Source: Neptuniibacter halophilus (GTDB lineage Bacteria; Pseudomonadota; Gammaproteobacteria; Pseudomonadales; Balneatricaceae). Taken from it: DNA of 64,000 nucleotides. The position numbers were made by a program, and so were the translations under genes. Below are positions 28,050 to 37,382 of this stretch, piece after piece; positions within the stretch are counted from its first letter, which is position 1, and every line of letters starts with the position of its first letter. The stretch lies in the NCBI RefSeq assembly GCF_030295765.1, contig NZ_AP027292.1, positions 1 to 64,000 of the forward strand, in the 5' to 3' direction. Below the pieces are notes generated by a model that saw nothing but the letters and a program-made list of their open reading frames with translations, was not told the origin of the DNA and did no database searches.

Positions 28050-31000
28050 ACGCTACCTGCCTCGATATGTTGTGCCATGGTTTCAAATTGAAAATTCTCG
28101 CAAAGCTGATGCAATGCACGATGCGCCTGCTCACTGATCAGCCCTTCCTGCTCGATCTTATGCAGACTGGCCACCACCCCTTTCTGGTAGCCCATCTCCG
28201 CATAGGCTTTAAGCTCCAGCAATAAACGATGTTCGCCGGGCAACGGCTGTGGCTGTCGGGTTACCGCCTTACCCTGTTCAGTCAGTGCAGCCTTATGATC
28301 CGGCTGAGCATGGTAAACCCAGCTTAACTGGAGATACTCTGCCAACGTCTCCAGCAGAATCTGGTTACTGACCGGCTTAACCAGATACTCGTCATAAGCC
28401 ACCTCGCGACCGCTTTGTTTACGATCCTCTTCAACGTTGGCGGAGAGCATAATCACCGGTTCACGAATCCCCTGCTGACGCAGTTCAGCCGCCAGTTCCA
28501 GTCCACTGATACCGGGCATGGAGATATCCAGCAGGAACAGATCAGGCCGGTTGTGCTCCAGCAGTGCAAGACAGCTCGCAGCATCATGGGCTTCCAGTGT
28601 GTTGAACCCCAGCGGCACCAGCAACTCAGACAGCAGCCCCCTCAATACCGGGTCATCATCCACCACACAAAGCGTTCGCTGATAGCCTTCATAACCGACT
28701 ATCCGCTCAGCACTGACCTCTTCCGGCTGACTGGCACTGACCCAGGGCAACAGCACCGCTACCCGGAATTCACTGCCCTGGCCCGGCTCACTGTGTACCT
28801 GCAGGTCTCCCCCCATAATTTCAGTCAGCAGTTTGACGATGGTCAGCCCCAACCCGGTGCCCGGAAGGTTGGCACTGGCGCTGTTACGCACCCGTTCGAA
28901 AGGCTGGAAGATCCTCTCCATATACTGCGAATCAATCCCCGGTCCGGTATCACGAATCAGGAACTCAGCAACCTGATTCCGGTAACGCACCTCAAAATCG
29001 ATCTGGCCTTCGGGGGTATATTTAACGGCATTAGAAAGCAGGTTGATCAGAATCTGACGCAGACGTTTTTCATCTGTGGCGATCAGATCCGGCAAAGGAT
29101 CATGGATCTGCAATCTGAGATTCAGTCCCTTCTCCCGGGCCTGCATGCGGAACATCTGAGTCAACTGGTCGATCAGTTCAGGGAACGCCACCCGATTACG
29201 CAGCAGTTCCAGACGCCCTGCCTCAATCTTGGAGATATCCAGCAAGCCTTCGATCAGATCAGTCAGGTACTGGCCACTGCGATGGATAATCTGCAGCCCG
29301 CGTCGATGGTTATCCGGCATATCTTCACGATCGGACAACAACTGGGCATAACCCAGTATCGACTGTAATGGCGTGCGCAATTCATGGCTTATGCCTGTCA
29401 GATAACGACTTTTCGCTTCATTGGCCCGCTCGGCGAACTCTTTGGCCCGCTGTAATTCACGGTCAGTCTGTTCGTGGGCGTCAATCTCCCTGGTCAGCTT
29501 CAGACTCTGCCGGTTTGATTCCCGCTGAGCGGTTATGCGGCTTTCATGGGCCAGCAGAAACACCCAGATAATGACCCCGGAAACAATGAACAGTACGATG
29601 TAGATCGCCAGCAATGTGCTCTGTAACATCGCTACCTGCGCCTCATCTGCAGGTTCAACCCGACTGTAAATCAGCAGAAACAGCCCTGCGAGCAGCGCGT
29701 TCACCCCCACCACCAGACTGATAAACCGCCCCAGCCGGGAATAGATACCACGTACAAAATCCGGCTTAAGATAACGGTATAAACTTCTGAGCAGACGCTG
29801 GGATATACCGGTCTTAGGCTTGCATCGATCCAGACAACGAACATCCAGCGAGCAACACAGCGAGCAGATAGGACGCTGATAAGCCGGGCAGTAACTCATA
29901 TCGGCCATTTCAAAAGCGTTCTCACACACCCCACAGGTGATCGGCTGGCCCGGCTGCTGCGGGTCTTCTACATAGAGTTCAAGATTGTCCGACTGACGCG
30001 CCCGGTAGTACCGCCCTCCCGTGAGCCAGGCAAGTGAAGGAACGCAGATCAGGCAACTGAGCAGGGTCACAAAGTGACACAGATGGCGCGCTTCCGCCCC
30101 GAACACCCCGAGATATGCCAGTATCCCAACCAGCGTTGAAATCAGCATCGATCCGGTACCCACCGGGTTGATGTCATACAGATGCGCCCGCTTGAATTCG
30201 ATCTCTTTCGGACTCAACCCCAGCGGCTTGTTGATCAGCAGATCAGCCGACAGAGAACCGAGCCAGGCCAGCGCCAGTATCGCAAAACTACCGAGAATCG
30301 ATTCCAGCACCTGATAGATACCCAGCTCCATCAGCAAGAGGGCGATCGAAACATTAAACACCAGCCACACCACCCGGCCGGGATGGCTGTGGGTGACACG
30401 GGAGAAGAAGTTAGACCAGGCGATGGAACCGGCATAAGCATTGGTTACGTTGATCTTCATCTGGCAGAAGATTACCATCACCGCCGCCAGAATCAGCGCC
30501 AGCATCGGCGAATCAGTCAGCAACAGAAAGACCCGTTGATACATATGCGTCGGGTCGGTCGCCTGCTCCATCGGCAAGAGCTGCGTATAGGCCAGATAAG
30601 CCAGAAACGAGCCAAGCAACATCTTGATCAGTCCGGGCACAACCCAGCCCGGGCCTGTAAGAATCAACCAGAACCACCACTGTTTGCGATTGTCTTTATT
30701 CTTTGGCGGCATAAAGCGCAGGTAATCTGCCTGCTCACCGATCTGAGCGACCAGTGCGATCAGTATAGAAACGGCCGCGCCAAACAGCGCCAGATCAAAA
30801 CCGGCTCCCTGCGGCTTATCCGGTAAGGTGAATTCGGTCCAGCCGGAGAGATTCTGATACTCAAACAGCACCACCACAAGCAACGCCGCCAGTTGCAGGG
30901 AGAGCCAGATATACTGGGTTGCTACCTGAAACCGGCTGATCGCGGTAATTCCGTGGGTCACAATAGGGATCACCGCGAGCGCACAGAGGATATAACCCAG

Positions 31001-31450
31001 GAACAGCGGTATACCAAACAGCGCCTTGAGGGCACCGGCCAGAATCGCCGCCTCAATGGCAAAAAAGATAAAAGTAAAAGAGGCATAGATCAGCGAGGTA
31101 ATCGTTGAACCCAGATAGCCAAAACCGGCTCCGCGGGTCAGCAGATCAATATCCAGCCCCTGCCGGGCACAGTAATACGCAATCGGGAAACCGGTAATAA
31201 ACATCACCAGACACACCGCCAGCATCGCCCACAGGGTATTGCTGAAGCCATAGCTCAGGGTTACTGCCGCCGCCAACCCTTCAAGTGCAAGAAACGAGGT
31301 TGCACCCAGTGCGGTCATCCCCACCCGGCTGATACTCATATGCCGGCCACTGACCGCCGTAAAACGCAGCGCGTAATCTTCAAGCGTCTGGTTCGCCACC
31401 CAGCGGTTATAGCGCCGACGCTCTTTGAAAATTCGTTGGCTAGCACTCAT
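28046..31450 (-). CDS. NCS1 permease fused to hybrid histidine kinase with receiver domain
   Basis: This 1134-residue fusion has, in order: an NCS1-type permease (about 1-490; start RRRYNRWVANQTLEDYALRF) and a cytoplasmic Cys cluster C506, C509, C521, C529, C532, C533, C539, C543. Next come two extra helices (~565-650), a histidine kinase with H689 in SHELRTP and the ATP-binding motifs NLLSNAVKYT, DTGPGID and GTGLGL, a receiver with D975 (FLLDISMPG), and a C-terminal ~80-residue tail. NCS1 proteins carry allantoin, hydantoins, nucleobases or thiamine; here the permease may serve as sensor. SSS-family permease kinases (CbrA/CrbS) are the known analogy. It is the first gene of the operon with the LuxR-type regulator. 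Confidence 0.9.
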   Translation of the reverse strand: MSASQRIFKERRRYNRWVANQTLEDYALRFTAVSGRHMSISRVGMTALGATSFLALEGLAAAVTLSYGFSNTLWAMLAVCLVMFITGFPIAYYCARQGLDIDLLTRGAGFGYLGSTITSLIYASFTFIFFAIEAAILAGALKALFGIPLFLGYILCALAVIPIVTHGITAISRFQVATQYIWLSLQLAALLVVVLFEYQNLSGWTEFTLPDKPQGAGFDLALFGAAVSILIALVAQIGEQADYLRFMPPKNKDNRKQWWFWLILTGPGWVVPGLIKMLLGSFLAYLAYTQLLPMEQATDPTHMYQRVFLLLTDSPMLALILAAVMVIFCQMKINVTNAYAGSIAWSNFFSRVTHSHPGRVVWLVFNVSIALLLMELGIYQVLESILGSFAILALAWLGSLSADLLINKPLGLSPKEIEFKRAHLYDINPVGTGSMLISTLVGILAYLGVFGAEARHLCHFVTLLSCLICVPSLAWLTGGRYYRARQSDNLELYVEDPQQPGQPITCGVCENAFEMADMSYCPAYQRPICSLCCSLDVRCLDRCKPKTGISQRLLRSLYRYLKPDFVRGIYSRLGRFISLVVGVNALLAGLFLLIYSRVEPADEAQVAMLQSTLLAIYIVLFIVSGVIIWVFLLAHESRITAQRESNRQSLKLTREIDAHEQTDRELQRAKEFAERANEAKSRYLTGISHELRTPLQSILGYAQLLSDREDMPDNHRRGLQIIHRSGQYLTDLIEGLLDISKIEAGRLELLRNRVAFPELIDQLTQMFRMQAREKGLNLRLQIHDPLPDLIATDEKRLRQILINLLSNAVKYTPEGQIDFEVRYRNQVAEFLIRDTGPGIDSQYMERIFQPFERVRNSASANLPGTGLGLTIVKLLTEIMGGDLQVHSEPGQGSEFRVAVLLPWVSASQPEEVSAERIVGYEGYQRTLCVVDDDPVLRGLLSELLVPLGFNTLEAHDAASCLALLEHNRPDLFLLDISMPGISGLELAAELRQQGIREPVIMLSANVEEDRKQSGREVAYDEYLVKPVSNQILLETLAEYLQLSWVYHAQPDHKAALTEQGKAVTRQPQPLPGEHRLLLELKAYAEMGYQKGVVASLHKIEQEGLISEQAHRALHQLCENFQFETMAQHIEAGSV

Positions 31451-31578
31451 CCGTTAACACCTGACCCCAAACCTTATGCACCAGAAAAAGGCACAAAGGA
31501 ACCAAAGCAGTGCAACAGACAGGTGGTAGACTGACTAAAAAGCTGACTGAATCCGCGGCACGCCGTCCTCTGCGGTAA

Positions 31579-31600
31579 AACAGGTCACAGCAGACCTGTT
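31579..31600 (-). terminator. Rho-independent terminator after LysR gene
   Basis: On the minus strand, AACAGGTC and GACCTGTT form a perfect 8-bp stem with a 6-nt loop, followed by TTTTACCG. It lies 22 bp past the stop of the LysR gene at 31623-32585 and insulates it from the permease-kinase operon. Confidence 0.65.
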
Positions 31601-31622
31601 ATGCAGCCAAATAGTGCAGACT

Positions 31623-32585
31623 TTATGCCAGATTATCAGGATCGCTTCCGACAGGCGGCTCAGCGCAACGTAAATGATGCGTCTGGCTGAAGCACTGCCA
31701 GCTCCGGTTCAGATCTTCCGCCTCCGTCTGCACCCAACGTTGAAACTCACTCACTTTATGACGGAGGAAATAGGTTTCCGGAGCCACCAGATAGTAACGA
31801 TAAGGCGATGGCCAGTAGACCGGGCACGCCGGCACCAGCAACCCACGTTCAACCTGATCCTGCGCCAGACTGAATCGGGTCGCGGCCACTCCCTGACCAT
31901 TCAGCGCAGCATCGATCAGAATGGATGCATCCTTCATCTTCAGCGCCACCTGCTCCTCTCCGCCGAACAGGGCCCTGAACTGCGGATTGACCTCTGCCAG
32001 ATCAGAGGAATCATCGATCAGCAGCGGCATCTCAGTCTGTAACATCTCGCCACTTTGCAGTCTTTGCAGTAAATGCGGGTGGCAGAGCGGAACAATATAA
32101 TCCTCCGCCAGCAGGATTTGAGTCAGGCCATCATCCCGCCCCGGACTGAACCGGATCGCCAGATCCTGACTGTTGTCAGAAAAATCGTAAATCTGCATGG
32201 TCGTTGTCACATAACAGCTCAGGCCCGGCTGTGACTGCTGAAAACGCTGCAACCGGGGCACCAGCCAGCGCGCGGCGAATGAGGAGATGGTCGTGATTTT
32301 GAGCTGATCCGGGTTGGGATCATCCGACAGCCCGCGCACGCCCTCCTCTATTGCGCTGAAAGCGGTCTGCAGATAAGGCAGCAGTTGTCTGGCCGCCGCC
32401 GTCAGGCGAACCTCCCGGTTCAGCCGTTCAAATAACTGCACCCCCAGATCCGCTTCCAGCGCCCTGATCTGCTGACTGATCGCCGCCTGAGTGACATGCA
32501 GCCTCTGCGCAGCCAGCTTAAAACTGCCAAGCTCTGCCGCCTGCTGGAAAACACGTAAAGCCTTAAGTGAGGGTATGCGCAACAT
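31623..32585 (-). CDS. LysR-family regulator (GcvA-like)
   Basis: This 320-residue LysR protein opens with the GcvA-type sequence IPSLKALRVFQQAAELGSFK and helix-turn-helix LHVTQAAISQQIRALE (about 31-46), followed by a full effector domain. It is divergent from the small DUF1127 gene with ~100 bp between them. A LysR-style dyad lies immediately upstream of its ATG (32589-32605), so autoregulation and control of the DUF1127 gene are plausible. Confidence 0.9.
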   Translation of the reverse strand: MLRIPSLKALRVFQQAAELGSFKLAAQRLHVTQAAISQQIRALEADLGVQLFERLNREVRLTAAARQLLPYLQTAFSAIEEGVRGLSDDPNPDQLKITTISSFAARWLVPRLQRFQQSQPGLSCYVTTTMQIYDFSDNSQDLAIRFSPGRDDGLTQILLAEDYIVPLCHPHLLQRLQSGEMLQTEMPLLIDDSSDLAEVNPQFRALFGGEEQVALKMKDASILIDAALNGQGVAATRFSLAQDQVERGLLVPACPVYWPSPYRYYLVAPETYFLRHKVSEFQRWVQTEAEDLNRSWQCFSQTHHLRCAEPPVGSDPDNLA

Positions 32586-32588
32586 AGA

Positions 32589-32605
32589 GTTAACTTTTTC
32601 TTAAC
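32589..32605. promoter_or_regulatory. LysR-type dyad in the LysR/DUF1127 divergent promoter
   Basis: GTTAA (32589-32593) and TTAAC (32601-32605) are exact inverted half-sites with a 7-bp spacer, four bases from the LysR start codon. The position and T-N11-A form fit an autoregulatory LysR site. Confidence 0.45.
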
Positions 32606-32687
32606 CGAAAGGAAATTTATATCGTTTGTCGGGCAAAGCCAACGAGACCATTATAGACCCACATCAACAGTAATGTGGAGCACAACC

Positions 32688-32918
32688 ATGATCAACACAG
32701 CGTGCAGCGCTGGCCTTTGCCAGCAGAAAAGCAAAAGTTTTTATTTATCGAAAACCGTTCAGATACTGGGCGGAATTCAACAAAAAATCCAGCAATGGAA
32801 ACACAACCACCACAGCCGCAAAGCACTGGCGCGGCTGGATCGAAGAGCCCTCAGCGATATCGGCCTCAGCCGCAGTGATGCGCTGACAGAAGCGCGAAAA
32901 CCGTTTTGGAAACCATAA
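32688..32918 (+). CDS. DUF1127 small basic protein
   Basis: This 76-residue protein has the DUF1127 motif at its C-terminal half: ARLDRRALSDIGLSRSDAL. The ATG at 32688 follows GTGGAG; an ATG five codons earlier lacks a site. DUF1127 proteins are small Arg-rich proteins, and some bind RNA and affect C/N/P metabolism in alphaproteobacteria. A strong hairpin follows the gene. It is divergent from a GcvA-like LysR gene, a recurrent pairing. Confidence 0.85.
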   Translation: MINTACSAGLCQQKSKSFYLSKTVQILGGIQQKIQQWKHNHHSRKALARLDRRALSDIGLSRSDALTEARKPFWKP

Positions 32919-32923
32919 AAGAC

Positions 32924-32953
32924 AGAGAGGGAGTTACCAATAACCCCCTCTCT
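32924..32953. terminator. Bidirectional terminator hairpin between DUF1127 and FAD oxidoreductase genes
   Basis: AGAGAGGGAGTT (32924-32935) pairs with AACCCCCTCTCT (32942-32953) with one mismatch and a 6-nt loop. On the minus strand it is followed by GTCTTTTATGG, so it best serves the minus-strand oxidoreductase gene; the plus-side T-tract is weaker. Confidence 0.65.
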
Positions 32954-32997
32954 CTTAATCAGACCATAAAGCTTCCCATGCGCCTGAAAACCCGGCT

Positions 32998-34407
32998 TTA
33001 CTCCATCAACCCGGCCAGCATGCCTGCTGTGGAACTGGCGATGCGTTTTTTCCAGGTCGCCGCATGCGGGTGGTTGCAGAGACTTTCCTCCCAGGCACAG
33101 CCGGCCATAATCGCCTTATAAGCCAGCCAGCGAAAAGGCTCCGGCTCCCACCGACGCAGGTTGTGACGCTGCGGGTTCTGCTGCACCCAGGGCATTGTTG
33201 TCAGCTCGGTTTCACGTTGCAGAATCAGATCCGCTAAGGTTCGGGCAAACAGATTGGATGCCCCCACCCCTTCCCCGCCGTAACCGCCTGCCAGCGCCAG
33301 CCCGCTATCGCGATCAAACAATGCATGGGGCGCAAAACGGCGGGAGATACTCAGGGTGCCACCCCAACCGTGAGTGACGTTAACCCCCTCCAGTGCAGGG
33401 AAGATATCCCGCATCAGATTGGCACGGAGCTGAAACTCAGGGTCTTCAAGCGCAAAGCGACTCTGGGGTTTACCGCCAAACAGATAAGCGCCTCTGGCAC
33501 CAAAAATTAAACGCCCGTCCGCCGTGCGCTGACCGTATGTGACCAGACGCCCGCCATCACTGAACGCCGGACGTGTTTCCAGACCTACTTCATCCCATTG
33601 CGCGGCACTGAGCGGTTCGGTGGCCACAATCAGGCTTTGTACCGGCAGCAGATACTGGCCCTTTGCCCCGGGTACACTGCGGGCATAACCTTCCAGTGCC
33701 GGCACGATAACCGGTGATCGCACCTGCCCCTTTCGTGTCTCAACAGATCCCTGCCTGATCGCAGTGACAGGCGTCTGCTCAAAGATCTTCACCCCCAGCC
33801 CTTCAACTACCCGGGCCAACCCCTTGACCAGTCTGGCCGGATTGATCGTTGCGCAGTAAGGCGAGTAGATTGCCCCCAGTGGATTACGCATCCTGACCAG
33901 TTCTTCCAGCTCAGTCTCATTCAGCCAGCGGAACTGGGTTTCGTCGTAACCCGCCTGATAGAGATGCTCAAGATGATGGCGCTGAAACTGAAGTTGTTCC
34001 GGATAACGGGCGGCGGCATAGACCACCCCACCACGCTGATAATCACAATCTATCTGCTCTTTGCTGATTATCCCGCAGACATGATCGACGATTCCCAGCA
34101 GCAATTGACGACACCGCGCTGCCGCCACAGGTGCCAACCCGGCGAGGTATTTTTCATGCCCGGCACAACTGCCGATCAGCCAGCCGCCATTGCGCCCGGA
34201 GGCACCGAAACCAACAGTTTCTGCTTCGAGAATAGCTATCGACAGATCAGGCGCATGCTGTTTCAGGTAGTAAGCTGTCCAGAGCCCGGTGTAACCCGCG
34301 CCGACAATAACCACATCCGCCTCAATATCATGCTCTAACGCTGGCCGATGCGGCTGTGCGTGGTTCAGCGTGGTGAACCAGTAACTGGTATCCTGATAAC
34401 ACTTCAC
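32998..34407 (-). CDS. FAD-dependent amine/amino-acid oxidoreductase (DAO family, PuuB-like)
   Basis: This 469-residue DAO-fold flavoenzyme has the dinucleotide-binding motif VVIVGAGYTGLWTAYYL (about 32-48) and FGASGRNGG (about 68-76). It ends with the family block LALAGGYGGEGVGASN. The opening SYWFTTLN and overall layout resemble gamma-glutamylputrescine oxidase-like enzymes, but the substrate is not certain. Translation starts at GTG (34407) behind GAGAGGA. It stands alone; no polyamine or glycine-cleavage genes are adjacent. A terminator lies just past its stop. Confidence 0.85.
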   Translation of the reverse strand: MKCYQDTSYWFTTLNHAQPHRPALEHDIEADVVIVGAGYTGLWTAYYLKQHAPDLSIAILEAETVGFGASGRNGGWLIGSCAGHEKYLAGLAPVAAARCRQLLLGIVDHVCGIISKEQIDCDYQRGGVVYAAARYPEQLQFQRHHLEHLYQAGYDETQFRWLNETELEELVRMRNPLGAIYSPYCATINPARLVKGLARVVEGLGVKIFEQTPVTAIRQGSVETRKGQVRSPVIVPALEGYARSVPGAKGQYLLPVQSLIVATEPLSAAQWDEVGLETRPAFSDGGRLVTYGQRTADGRLIFGARGAYLFGGKPQSRFALEDPEFQLRANLMRDIFPALEGVNVTHGWGGTLSISRRFAPHALFDRDSGLALAGGYGGEGVGASNLFARTLADLILQRETELTTMPWVQQNPQRHNLRRWEPEPFRWLAYKAIMAGCAWEESLCNHPHAATWKKRIASSTAGMLAGLME

Positions 34408-34512
34408 TGGAATTCCTCTCGGTTCCGGCTGACGGTATGAACAGCCCTGAAGAGGATCATATAAAGCACTGCGAAGGTTTTTCTTACGTCCGGGACCGAT
34501 CGAAAAACCGGA

Positions 34513-35283
34513 TCAGGCAGAAACCTGTTTCAGGTAGGCCGACGGTGTGATGCCGGTGCGCTTTTTGAACGCTTTATAGAAAGTAGAAACCGAATTAAAC
34601 CCCATGCTGAACGCCAGCTCGGTGACGCCCTTAGGCTCGGGCTGCTGCAACTGCAACAGAATCGCCTCAACCCGGGCACGGTTCAGATATTCGTAGAAAC
34701 TGATCTCCAGTACATGGTTAAGGACATAGGAGATCTGGTTACGGGTATAACCGGTAGCCTCAGCCACCTGAGCCAGACTCAGATCCGGATCAAGGAAGGC
34801 CTGACTGCTGTCAAAGTAGGTTTGCAGATCGTCGGCAACCACGCCAAGACGGTTCTGATCCAGCCCGATCCGGCAGGCCATCGGATCAGCTTTATTGCCT
34901 GCCTGCGCTGTCCGGAGATGATTCAATGGGGTTGAGAATTCCCGTATCCGGTAGATCTTTTCATCCTTCACCTGAATGATCTCCACCCCGGCAAAGGATT
35001 TAAGCATCCCGGATTTGCGCTGCCGCATCACGATCTCCCATTGCAGAATTGCAGTGTCGCCATCCACCCGGATACGGTCCACCGGAGATAACACCTCCTC
35101 AGGCTGCGTCGGCAGGAACAGTGAAACGTAGTCAGCCATCGCTTCCGGCCCGATCTCCAGACCTTCAGAGACGTTATTGACGCGAATATCAGGATGATAC
35201 AACGACAACACAGCGTTAAGATCCCCCGCCATCCAGCAACGACGGTAGGTCTGCATCAATTCACGGATCTTCTGTTCCTGCAT
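34513..35283 (-). CDS. SnoaL-like domain fused to AraC helix-turn-helix
   Basis: This 256-residue protein has an N-terminal SnoaL/NTF2-like domain (about 1-115; RELMQTYRRCWMAGDLNAVLSLYHPDIRV) joined to a C-terminal AraC DNA-binding domain (about 165-255; LSLAQVAEATGYTRNQISYVL and LAFSMGFNSVSTFYKAFKKRTG, quoted in part). An NTF2-like pocket in place of the usual cupin sensor is uncommon for AraC proteins. The start at 35283 follows GAAGGTGA; an ATG 14 codons upstream is possible. The target is unknown, and the FAD oxidoreductase is the next gene downstream on the same strand (gap 105 bp). Confidence 0.85.
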   Translation of the reverse strand: MQEQKIRELMQTYRRCWMAGDLNAVLSLYHPDIRVNNVSEGLEIGPEAMADYVSLFLPTQPEEVLSPVDRIRVDGDTAILQWEIVMRQRKSGMLKSFAGVEIIQVKDEKIYRIREFSTPLNHLRTAQAGNKADPMACRIGLDQNRLGVVADDLQTYFDSSQAFLDPDLSLAQVAEATGYTRNQISYVLNHVLEISFYEYLNRARVEAILLQLQQPEPKGVTELAFSMGFNSVSTFYKAFKKRTGITPSAYLKQVSA

Positions 35284-35385
35284 CTTGGCTTCACCTTCAG
35301 ATAAACAATCAGACCCTGACAGCAAGGATCAGGCCCGATTCTATAGTGAAGCTGAACAGCTCTGCCAGCACGCAGGCGCATTCGG

Positions 35386-36300
35386 TCAGCGATTTATGGG
35401 CCCGACAGGTTGCTGAAAGGTCGCCATCACCCAGTCACGGAACGCGGTTACTTTGGGTGTGAGGGGTTTGTTGGGCAACACCAGATAGTGCGCCCCGGCA
35501 GCTTCCACCTCAAACGAGTGCGCCTGCACCAGTTCACCGCGATCCAGTACCGGCTTCAGAATATGGTTGCGGGCCAGCAGGAAGCCGACGCCATGGCAGG
35601 CAGCATCGATCGCCGCCGCAGTGGTATCGCACTCCAGTACCGGTGTCGGCATCCAGTTGCTCAGATTTTGCCGGCGAAACCATTGCTGCCAGTTTTCCCG
35701 ATCACCGATGACACTGATCAGCGGTAGCTGCATCAGTTTTAACGGATCGTCATTGAGCAGATTAGCCGCGACAAATTCAGGGCTGCCCACCACGATGTGT
35801 TTCTCCCAGGTCAGCCGCTCCACCTGCAATCCGCTGCAATCGCCAAACCCGTTACAGATCTCAATATCCGCTTCCGCCACCTCGTCCTGAGAGGGCCAGA
35901 CCGATGACATCAGGCGCACACGAATATGCGGATACTGCTGATAGAACGCCGTCAGATTGGGAATCAGCCAGTGGCGCATAAAACTGGAGCCGCACTTCAC
36001 AGTCAGCAGAGTCTGCTGATCCTTGCTGAACAACTCATTGGTAGACGCCTGCAGGTTATTAAATACATCGGTCAGCACCGGCAGGTAAGCCCGTGCCGCT
36101 TCGGTCAGTTCGAGCTTTCTGGGTTTTCGTATAAACAACTGAGTATCAAGATACTCCTCCAGCAGTTTCACCTGCTGACTGACCGCCCCCTGAGTTACAT
36201 GCAGCTCTTCTGCCGCCCGGGTCAGGCTGCGTAACCGTGCGGCAGCCTCAAATGCCTTAAGCGCCTTCAGCGGCGGGAGTGGACGGCTGTTCAATCGCAT
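35386..36300 (-). CDS. LysR-family regulator (GcvA-like)
   Basis: This 304-residue LysR protein has the GcvA-type opening LPPLKALKAFEAAARLRSLT, helix-turn-helix LHVTQGAVSQQVKLLE (about 34-49) and a complete effector domain. It is divergent from the HAD phosphatase gene across 258 bp, making that gene a possible target. No clear dyad was found in the gap. Confidence 0.9.
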   Translation of the reverse strand: MRLNSRPLPPLKALKAFEAAARLRSLTRAAEELHVTQGAVSQQVKLLEEYLDTQLFIRKPRKLELTEAARAYLPVLTDVFNNLQASTNELFSKDQQTLLTVKCGSSFMRHWLIPNLTAFYQQYPHIRVRLMSSVWPSQDEVAEADIEICNGFGDCSGLQVERLTWEKHIVVGSPEFVAANLLNDDPLKLMQLPLISVIGDRENWQQWFRRQNLSNWMPTPVLECDTTAAAIDAACHGVGFLLARNHILKPVLDRGELVQAHSFEVEAAGAHYLVLPNKPLTPKVTAFRDWVMATFQQPVGPINR

Positions 36301-36558
36301 ATAAACCCCAGAAAAACTATCAATAAAACATCAAACCGATCTTGCTTTATAACAACACTGTATTACAAATGCATTGCAGCTACCTTTCAGTAATTACAAG
36401 TAATTCATTTAGTTGAGCGCACCCCTTCACTTCCCGGTACGACGTATAACATAGCACCCATTAACTTAGATTTTCTAACTCAATTCCCCAGTTATTCTGG
36501 CTTTTCACAACCCCGTTTATGGAGAGAATAAGCCTATTTGCTCTCCCGAGGTCGACCT

Positions 36559-37212
36559 ATGGCACTGGTGATTTACGATTTAGACGATACCCTGCTCAAC
36601 GAAGACTGCTCCCGGCTGTGGATTCGTTATCTGCACGACTCAGGACAGGCAGACGACAGCATCCTGCAGGAGGAGCAACGGCTGGATGCGCTTTATCGAC
36701 AGGGTAAGCTGGATATGCGCGACTATCTGCAGATGCAGTTGCAGCCGCACATCGGCAAAACCCTGTGCGAAGCCACGCAGGGGCTGGAACAGTTCCTCGA
36801 TGAGTACATTGAACCTCACTTCCGCCCGGCAGCGGTTGCCAATATCCGTCAACATCAGGCCCGGGGCGATCAGTGTATCGTGGTATCCGCCTCGGTCGCG
36901 TTTCTGGTGGCACCCATTGCCCGCCGACTGGGTATCGATCACGCCATCGGCATCCAGATTGAGACGATTAAAGAGAAAATCACCGGTCAGCCCGATGGGG
37001 TGATCTGTTATCGCGAGGGTAAAATCACCCGTCTGCAGGAGTGGCTCGAAGATCGGGAGCATAGCCTGGAAGAGAGCTGGTTCTACAGTGATTCTCAGAA
37101 CGATCTGCCACTGCTGCAGCGAGTCGCCTATCCCGTCGCGGTCAGCCCCGACCCGGTGCTGCGCCAGCATGCACTGAACCGCGACTGGCCTATACTGGAG
37201 TGGCGCTGTTAG
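36559..37212 (+). CDS. HAD-superfamily hydrolase (subfamily IB, SerB-like)
   Basis: This 217-residue phosphatase has HAD motif I DLDDTL (nucleophile D7, acid D9), motif II in CIVVSASVAFLV, and motif IV in FYSDSQNDLPLL. The all-helical cap and the hydrolase fold fit subfamily IB, which acts on phosphoserine-like or other small phosphoesters. The start at 36559 follows GAGG; an ATG seven codons earlier lacks one. The substrate is unknown. Confidence 0.9.
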   Translation: MALVIYDLDDTLLNEDCSRLWIRYLHDSGQADDSILQEEQRLDALYRQGKLDMRDYLQMQLQPHIGKTLCEATQGLEQFLDEYIEPHFRPAAVANIRQHQARGDQCIVVSASVAFLVAPIARRLGIDHAIGIQIETIKEKITGQPDGVICYREGKITRLQEWLEDREHSLEESWFYSDSQNDLPLLQRVAYPVAVSPDPVLRQHALNRDWPILEWRC

Positions 37213-37270
37213 GCGCTATCCCGCGCCACCCGCGTGATTTAACAAAACCTTATGACCAGCTATTCATCTA

Positions 37271-37294
37271 TCTGATTTCTCTCCGGAAATCAGA
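37271..37294 (+). repeat. Perfect 9-bp stem-loop in intergenic region
   Basis: TCTGATTTC (37271-37279) and GAAATCAGA (37286-37294) are exact reverse complements around a 6-nt loop. No T-tract follows on either strand. Confidence 0.6.
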
Positions 37295-37311
37295 TCCTGT
37301 AACCTGCGCCG

Positions 37312-37341
37312 GCCCTGTATCAGGGCAGCAGGCCCGCCTGC
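37312..37341 (+). repeat. Two abutting GC-rich hairpins
   Basis: GCCCTG-TAT-CAGGGC (37312-37326) is followed directly by GCAGG-CCCG-CCTGC (37328-37341). They lie 22-42 bp upstream of the possible micro-ORF start. Confidence 0.5.
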
Positions 37342-37382
37342 AGGAAACACAAGTAATACTGAAATGAAAGTTGAGGTCCACT

